Origin: an uncultured Paraprevotella sp.
GTDB taxonomy: Bacteria > Bacteroidota > Bacteroidia > Bacteroidales > Bacteroidaceae
DNA length: 21,321 nucleotides
NCBI GenBank assembly: GCA_900766785.1
Contig: CAAFWT010000107.1
Location: 1 to 21,321, forward strand
Reading direction: 5' to 3'
Shown here: positions 17,304 to 21,321 of the stretch, in pieces
Layout of the letters: the number at the start of each line of letters is the position of its first letter
Numbering within the stretch: the first letter of the stretch is position 1
Made by a program: the position numbers and the translations under genes
The notes under the pieces: generated by a model
What the model was told of the DNA's origin: nothing
Databases searched by the model: none
Seen by the model: the letters and a program-made list of their open reading frames with translations, nothing else

Positions 17304-18683
17304 TTATTTGGATATCTGTGCCGTGAAGGTAGCCTCAGCCACACAATTCTCCCCTATGAAGGCATAACCCTGCATGGTACCTATGCCATGACGGATGGGA
17401 GATACCAGTTCCACCTTGAATATGAGTGTATCGCCTGGCACCACCTTCTGTCGGAATTTCACGTTGTCTATCTTGAGGAAATAAGTGCTGTAGAGTTCGG
17501 GGTTATCCACATTACTCAGCACCAGGAGTCCACCAGCCTGAGCCATTGCCTCTATCTGCAGTACTCCAGGCATAACGGGTTCGCTGGGGAAGTGTCCCTG
17601 GAAGAAAGGTTCGTTGCTGGTCACGTTCTTGATGGCCACGATGCTATTCTCGCGAATATCTATTACCTTGTCCACCAGCTGCATAGGATATCTGTGGGGA
17701 AGAATCTGACGGATGCGGTTGATATCCATCACGGGTTCCTTGTTGGGATCATAATAGGGAGCCTGCACCTCATGCTTGCGTATCTCCTTGCGCATCATGC
17801 GTGCAAACTTATTGTTGATGGTATGTCCGGGACGTGTGGCAATGATACGTCCCTTGATGGGTTTGCCTATAAGCGCCATGTCGCCTATGATGTCGAGCAA
17901 CTTGTGACGTGCGGGCTCGTTCTCCCACACGAGAGGCTTGTGCTGCAGATATCCCAGTTCAGAGGCATTGTGCTGCTCGGCTCCTGTGAGCTGACAGAGC
18001 TTGTCGAGGTTGTCCTGTGTGGTCTCATGCTCGTAGATGACTATAGCATTGTCCAGGTCACCACCCTTGATAAGTCCAGCCATGAGCAGGGGTTCTATCT
18101 CACGCACGAAGACAAAGGTGCGAGCTGCTGCCACCTCGGTGGCAAACTTATCCATATTGTCGAGTGTGGCAAACTGGCTGCTGAGAACCTTGCTGTCGAA
18201 GGATATCATGCTGGTGATGGAGAAATCCTCATCGGGCAAGAGGGTGATGCAAGCACCCGTGGCATCGTCGCGGAACTCCATCTTCTTGCTGATATAATAG
18301 AAGTCCTTGGGAGCATCCTGCTCCTGAATGCCCACACGCTGAATGGCTTTCACATAGAGCTCGGCACTGCCATCGAGGATGGGAAACTCAGGACCATCCA
18401 CCTGGATGAGCACATTATCCAGACCCAATGCGTAGAGGGCTGCCATGGCATGCTCAACAGTACTGCATCGCATCTCACCCTTGCCCAAGACAGTGCCTCG
18501 CTGGGTGTCCACCACATTCTCGGCCACAGCATCCATGATGGGCTGCGAGGGCATATCAATGCGCTGAATCTTGTAACCATGATTGGCAGGAGCCGGCAGG
18601 AAGGTGACGGTGAGATTGAGTCCCGTGTGCAAACCCTTTCCGCTGAGTGAGAACTGCTCCTTGAGTGTATTTTGCTTCAACAT
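17304..18683 (-). CDS. lpxC/fabZ: Bifunctional LpxC deacetylase / FabZ dehydratase fusion
   Basis: A 459-residue fusion. Residues about 1-305 are LpxC, the zinc-dependent UDP-3-O-acyl-GlcNAc deacetylase that commits precursor to lipid A. Zinc ligands His78 (STVEHAMAAL), His260 and Asp264 (ARHKLLDIIGD) and the general-acid His287 (RPGHTINNKF) are present. Residues about 315-459 are FabZ, the 3-hydroxyacyl-ACP dehydratase, with LPHRYPMQLVDKV at 328-340, catalytic His364 in QGHFPSEPVMPGVL, and Glu378 in QIEAMAQAGG. This fusion is known from Bacteroidetes and joins two enzymes competing for hydroxyacyl-ACP-derived flux. It starts 62 bp after lpxD. All key residues of both parts are intact, so both activities are expected. 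Confidence 0.97.
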   Translation of the reverse strand: MLKQNTLKEQFSLSGKGLHTGLNLTVTFLPAPANHGYKIQRIDMPSQPIMDAVAENVVDTQRGTVLGKGEMRCSTVEHAMAALYALGLDNVLIQVDGPEFPILDGSAELYVKAIQRVGIQEQDAPKDFYYISKKMEFRDDATGACITLLPDEDFSITSMISFDSKVLSSQFATLDNMDKFATEVAAARTFVFVREIEPLLMAGLIKGGDLDNAIVIYEHETTQDNLDKLCQLTGAEQHNASELGYLQHKPLVWENEPARHKLLDIIGDMALIGKPIKGRIIATRPGHTINNKFARMMRKEIRKHEVQAPYYDPNKEPVMDINRIRQILPHRYPMQLVDKVIDIRENSIVAIKNVTSNEPFFQGHFPSEPVMPGVLQIEAMAQAGGLLVLSNVDNPELYSTYFLKIDNVKFRQKVVPGDTLIFKVELVSPIRHGIGTMQGYAFIGENCVAEATFTAQISK

Positions 18684-18745
18684 CGCTGTAAAGGTTAAAG
18701 GATAAATGTTCTATATAATATATATAATGTGTATGTGACTCTAGC

Positions 18746-19792
18746 TTATTTCTCTGCCAATTGATCCTTGAGCGCCTGTATCTCCTTCTTCATACGGTTG
18801 ATGTCGCTCCACATATCAGGCAAATTCTTGAAGATGGCACTTGACTTCCAGAAGTTGCGACCCTCGATGGCAGGAGATCCTTGAATGGCTGTACCCTCCT
18901 TCTTGATGGAGTTGGGGATACCTGACTGTGCTCCTGCCATGGTGCGGTTGGCAATGACTGCATGGCCGGCAATGCCCACCTGTCCGCCAAACATACACCA
19001 CTCGCCCACCTTGGTGCTACCTGCAATGCCCACCTGAGCAGACATCACGGTGTGGCTGCCTATCTCATCGTTGTGGGCTATCTGTACCAGATTGTCCAGC
19101 TTGACACCCTTGTGCACGATGGTGGCTCCCATGACGGCACGGTCCACACACGTGTTGGCACCTATCTCCACATCGTCTTCGATGATGGCTATGCCTATCT
19201 GGGGTATCTTGTCATAGCCGTTCTCGGTGGGCTGGAATCCGAATCCGTCGGCTCCTATCACACATCCTGCATGCAGGATACAACGGCTTCCCACCTGACA
19301 GTCATGATAGACCACGGCATTGCTGTAGATTTCCGTTCCATCACCCACACGTGCGTTCTTGCCTATGGTCACATGGGGATGGAGCACACATCCGTCTCCG
19401 ATGACCACGCCCTCAGCAATGGCCACAAAGGGACCTATGTAGCAATCCTTGCCCACCTGAGCAGTGGGGTCGATGAAAGCCAGTTCGCTGATGCCCTTAC
19501 GCTTGGGCTTCATGCTCTCATATGCCTGGAGCAACTGTGCCACTGCTTCGCGTGCATCAGGTACTCGGATGAGTGTGGCACGTATTTCCCCTTTGGGAAG
19601 AAAATTGTTGTTGACAAGCACCACGCTGCTCTCTGTCTCGTAGATGTAATGCTCGTATTTGTCATTGGCAAGGAAACTGATACATCCGGGCTTGCCCTCC
19701 TCTATCTTGGCAAAGTTGTTGACCTTGGCATCGGGATTTCCCTCTACAGTACCTCCGATGAGGCCTGCTATCATCTGTGCGGTAAATTCCAT
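18746..19792 (-). CDS. lpxD: UDP-3-O-acylglucosamine N-acyltransferase LpxD
   Basis: It adds the N-linked hydroxyacyl chain to the LpxC product, the third step of lipid A synthesis. It has 348 residues, a normal length. Residues 1-95 form the uridine-binding N-terminal domain (LIGGTVEGNPDAKV, GCISFLAND). Residues about 105-310 are hexapeptide repeats of a left-handed beta-helix. GADGFGFQP is at 180-188, and IAHNDEIGSH at 238-247 places the catalytic His at 240 (His239 in E. coli). The last 20 or so residues (MKKEIQALKDQLAEK) look like a trimerising coiled coil. It lies 50 bp after pyrF and 62 bp before lpxC-fabZ in the same direction. Confidence 0.97.
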   Translation of the reverse strand: MEFTAQMIAGLIGGTVEGNPDAKVNNFAKIEEGKPGCISFLANDKYEHYIYETESSVVLVNNNFLPKGEIRATLIRVPDAREAVAQLLQAYESMKPKRKGISELAFIDPTAQVGKDCYIGPFVAIAEGVVIGDGCVLHPHVTIGKNARVGDGTEIYSNAVVYHDCQVGSRCILHAGCVIGADGFGFQPTENGYDKIPQIGIAIIEDDVEIGANTCVDRAVMGATIVHKGVKLDNLVQIAHNDEIGSHTVMSAQVGIAGSTKVGEWCMFGGQVGIAGHAVIANRTMAGAQSGIPNSIKKEGTAIQGSPAIEGRNFWKSSAIFKNLPDMWSDINRMKKEIQALKDQLAEK

Positions 19793-19842
19793 ATCTGACT
19801 GGATTGGTATAATTTCTTTTTTTTAACTACATAAAGACACGT

Positions 19843-20658
19843 TTACAGCAAGGCTGCCATCTGCATCTGCACCTCATGGGCTTTTTGTGCAGCCACCTGA
19901 GCAAAGTCTTGGGTGTGGTCGGCATAGATGATGGCACGGCTACTGTTGACCAGCAAGCCACAGTCCTCTATCATGCCATAGCGGCACACCTCCTCGAGGC
20001 TACCTCCCTGTGCACCCACCCCAGGAACGAGCAGGAAGGCACGCGGAGCCACACGACGGATGTCCTGGAAGAGCTGTCCACGCGTAGCGCCCACCACATA
20101 CATCATGTTCTCTTCATCTCCCCACTCCTGAGACTTACGAATAACCTTCTCAAAGAGACGCTCTCCCTGCTCGTCCTGAGTGAGCTGGAAGTCGAGGCTG
20201 CCCTTGTTGGAAGTAAGAGCCAGCAGGATAACCCACTTGCCGGGATATCCCTGCAGGAAAGGAGTGACACTGTCTTCGCCCATGTAGGGAGCCACAGTGA
20301 GAGCATCCACATCATATTCACCAAAGAAGGTGCGTGCATACATCTGACTGGTGTTTCCTATATCGCCACGCTTGGCATCGGCGATAATGAAATGCTGGGG
20401 ATAATGGTCGCGGATGTATTTCACGGTTCGCTCAAATGCCAGGATTCCCTGCACGCCATGAGCCTCATAGAAGGCCAGGTTGGGCTTATAAGCCACGCAA
20501 TAGGGAGCTGTAGCATCGATGATGGCCTGATTGAAGGCAAAGATAGGGTCTTGCAGAGCAAGCAGATGCTGCGGAATCTTCTGCAAGTCGGTATCAAGTC
20601 CCACGCAAAGGAAACTCTGGCGTTCACGAATTTGGCGTACCAATTCTTGTCTGTTCAT
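19843..20658 (-). CDS. pyrF: Orotidine 5'-phosphate decarboxylase PyrF (type 2)
   Basis: It converts orotidine 5'-phosphate to UMP, the last step of de novo pyrimidine synthesis. It has 271 residues, the length of the longer type 2 subfamily. Residues 18-24 (CVGLDTD) and 55-61 (VAYKPNL) give the first barrel strands and the Lys58 active-site residue. The catalytic DAKRGDIGNT is at 94-103 with Asp94, Lys96 and Asp99. LVPGVGAQGG and LLVNSSRAIIYA follow at the phosphate-binding end. It lies 59 bp after prfA and 50 bp before lpxD. UMP feeds UDP-GlcNAc, the LpxA substrate, but a regulatory link with the lpx genes is not shown by the sequence. Confidence 0.97.
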   Translation of the reverse strand: MNRQELVRQIRERQSFLCVGLDTDLQKIPQHLLALQDPIFAFNQAIIDATAPYCVAYKPNLAFYEAHGVQGILAFERTVKYIRDHYPQHFIIADAKRGDIGNTSQMYARTFFGEYDVDALTVAPYMGEDSVTPFLQGYPGKWVILLALTSNKGSLDFQLTQDEQGERLFEKVIRKSQEWGDEENMMYVVGATRGQLFQDIRRVAPRAFLLVPGVGAQGGSLEEVCRYGMIEDCGLLVNSSRAIIYADHTQDFAQVAAQKAHEVQMQMAALL

Positions 20659-20717
20659 ATTGGCAGTGATTATATATGTATATTTGCGTTGTTACTAAGG
20701 TTATCTGTCTGTCGGCA

Positions 20718-21321
20718 TCACAACTCGGACTCCTTCAATCGCTCGGCATTCTCGGCCACGATAAGATGGTCGATGCAGTCCTGTATCTGTCCGTCCATGA
20801 AGGCTGGCAGATTATATATGGTGTAGCCTATGCGATGGTCGGTGATGCGTCCCTGCGGATAGTTGTAGGTACGTATCTTGGCCGAACGGTCACCTGTGGA
20901 GACCATAGTCTTGCGTCGGCTGGCTATATCGTCCAGATACTTCTGGTGCTCCTTGTCATAGATAAACGTACGCAGGCGTGCCAGAGCCCTCTCCTTGTTT
21001 TTGGGTTGGTCACGTGTCTCAGTACATTCCACCAGAATCTCCTCATCCTCATTGGTAAAGGGATTGTGCCACATGTATCGGGCACGCACGCCCGACTCCA
21101 CCTTGTTGACATTCTGTCCTCCAGCTCCGCTACTGCGGAAGGTATCCCACTTGATGGCTCCCTCGTTGATTTCCACATCGAACTCCTCGGCCTCGGGCAG
21201 GACTGCCACTGTGGCGGCACTGGTGTGCACACGTCCCTGTGTCTCTGTGGCGGGCACCCTCTGTACACGATGGACACCCGACTCATACTTGAGTATCCCG
21301 TACACGCCCTCTCCTGTGACG
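20718..21321 (-). CDS. prfA: Peptide chain release factor 1, C-terminal part (5' end outside window)
   Basis: The frame is open to the right edge and the visible 200 residues begin VTGEGVYGILKYESG; the GTG at 21305 is an internal Val, not a start. Residue numbers are within the visible part. RVPATETQGRVHTSA at 21-35 contains the PAT tripeptide that reads UAA/UAG, so this is RF1, not RF2 (which has SPF). SSGAGGQNVNKVES follows, with the GGQ at 67-69 that triggers peptidyl-tRNA hydrolysis. The C-terminal domain (GDRSAKIRTYNYPQGRITDH and onward) is complete. RF1 proteins are about 360 residues, so roughly 160 are missing. It leads the visible part of the pyrF-lpx run. Confidence 0.96.
   Translation of the reverse strand, partial: VTGEGVYGILKYESGVHRVQRVPATETQGRVHTSAATVAVLPEAEEFDVEINEGAIKWDTFRSSGAGGQNVNKVESGVRARYMWHNPFTNEDEEILVECTETRDQPKNKERALARLRTFIYDKEHQKYLDDIASRRKTMVSTGDRSAKIRTYNYPQGRITDHRIGYTIYNLPAFMDGQIQDCIDHLIVAENAERLKESEL

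Noticed and set aside
17388..18650. Plus-strand open frame (420 codons) opposite lpxC-fabZ
   Set aside because: Antisense to the LpxC-FabZ fusion with complete catalytic residues. The product has no family-like pattern and no promoter or leader of its own.
20679..20686. TATATTTG on the plus strand, a match to the -7 consensus
   Set aside because: It faces away from every gene in the window and lies in an AT-rich spacer, where a chance match is likely.

Overview
The window looks like a chromosomal segment from a Bacteroidales bacterium, most probably Prevotella-like. The evidence is a SusC/SusD pair, lipoproteins with an acidic stretch after the lipid-modified cysteine, an LpxC-FabZ fusion, a pRiA4b ORF-3-type protein beside miaA, and promoter -7 boxes of the Bacteroidetes form TAnnTTTG. 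Every gene I can support lies on the minus strand, so the biological reading direction runs from the right end of the window to the left. Species assignment is inference.

Right block (about 21.3 to 15.0 kb): a compact housekeeping run, prfA (cut by the window edge), pyrF, lpxD, the lpxC-fabZ fusion, lpxA, a pRiA4b ORF-3-like acidic protein, and miaA. Spacers are 22 to 62 bp, and none holds a TAnnTTTG box on the coding strand. The run is therefore probably one transcription unit whose promoter lies outside the window. It supplies early lipid A synthesis (LpxA, LpxC, LpxD) and fatty-acid dehydration (FabZ), together with pyrimidine synthesis, translation termination and tRNA modification.

Middle block (14.7 to 10.2 kb): after a 253-bp gap come a bifunctional class A penicillin-binding protein and a PIF1/RecD-like SF1 helicase with C-terminal TPR repeats. 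Their reading frames overlap as ATGA. The gap holds a long imperfect hairpin followed by a T-tract on the coding strand (terminator-like), a 21-bp-period repeat in the same place, and a good -7 box just before the PBP start.

Left block (10.1 to 0 kb): after a 259-bp gap with another -7 box comes a four-gene outer-membrane uptake locus. It runs in order: a 1024-residue lipoprotein with about four fasciclin (FAS1)-like units, a SusC-family TonB-dependent transporter, a SusD-family lipoprotein, and a second FAS1-type lipoprotein that leaves the window at base 1. The first two spacers are 12 bp each and the third is 38 bp. No glycoside hydrolase, peptidase, ECF sigma/anti-sigma pair or hybrid two-component sensor is visible, so substrate and regulator are unknown. 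This FAS1-SusC-SusD-FAS1 locus is the least explained system here and the best candidate for something new.

No rRNA, tRNA, CRISPR array, insertion sequence or integrase was seen. No gap longer than 300 bp lacks a gene.
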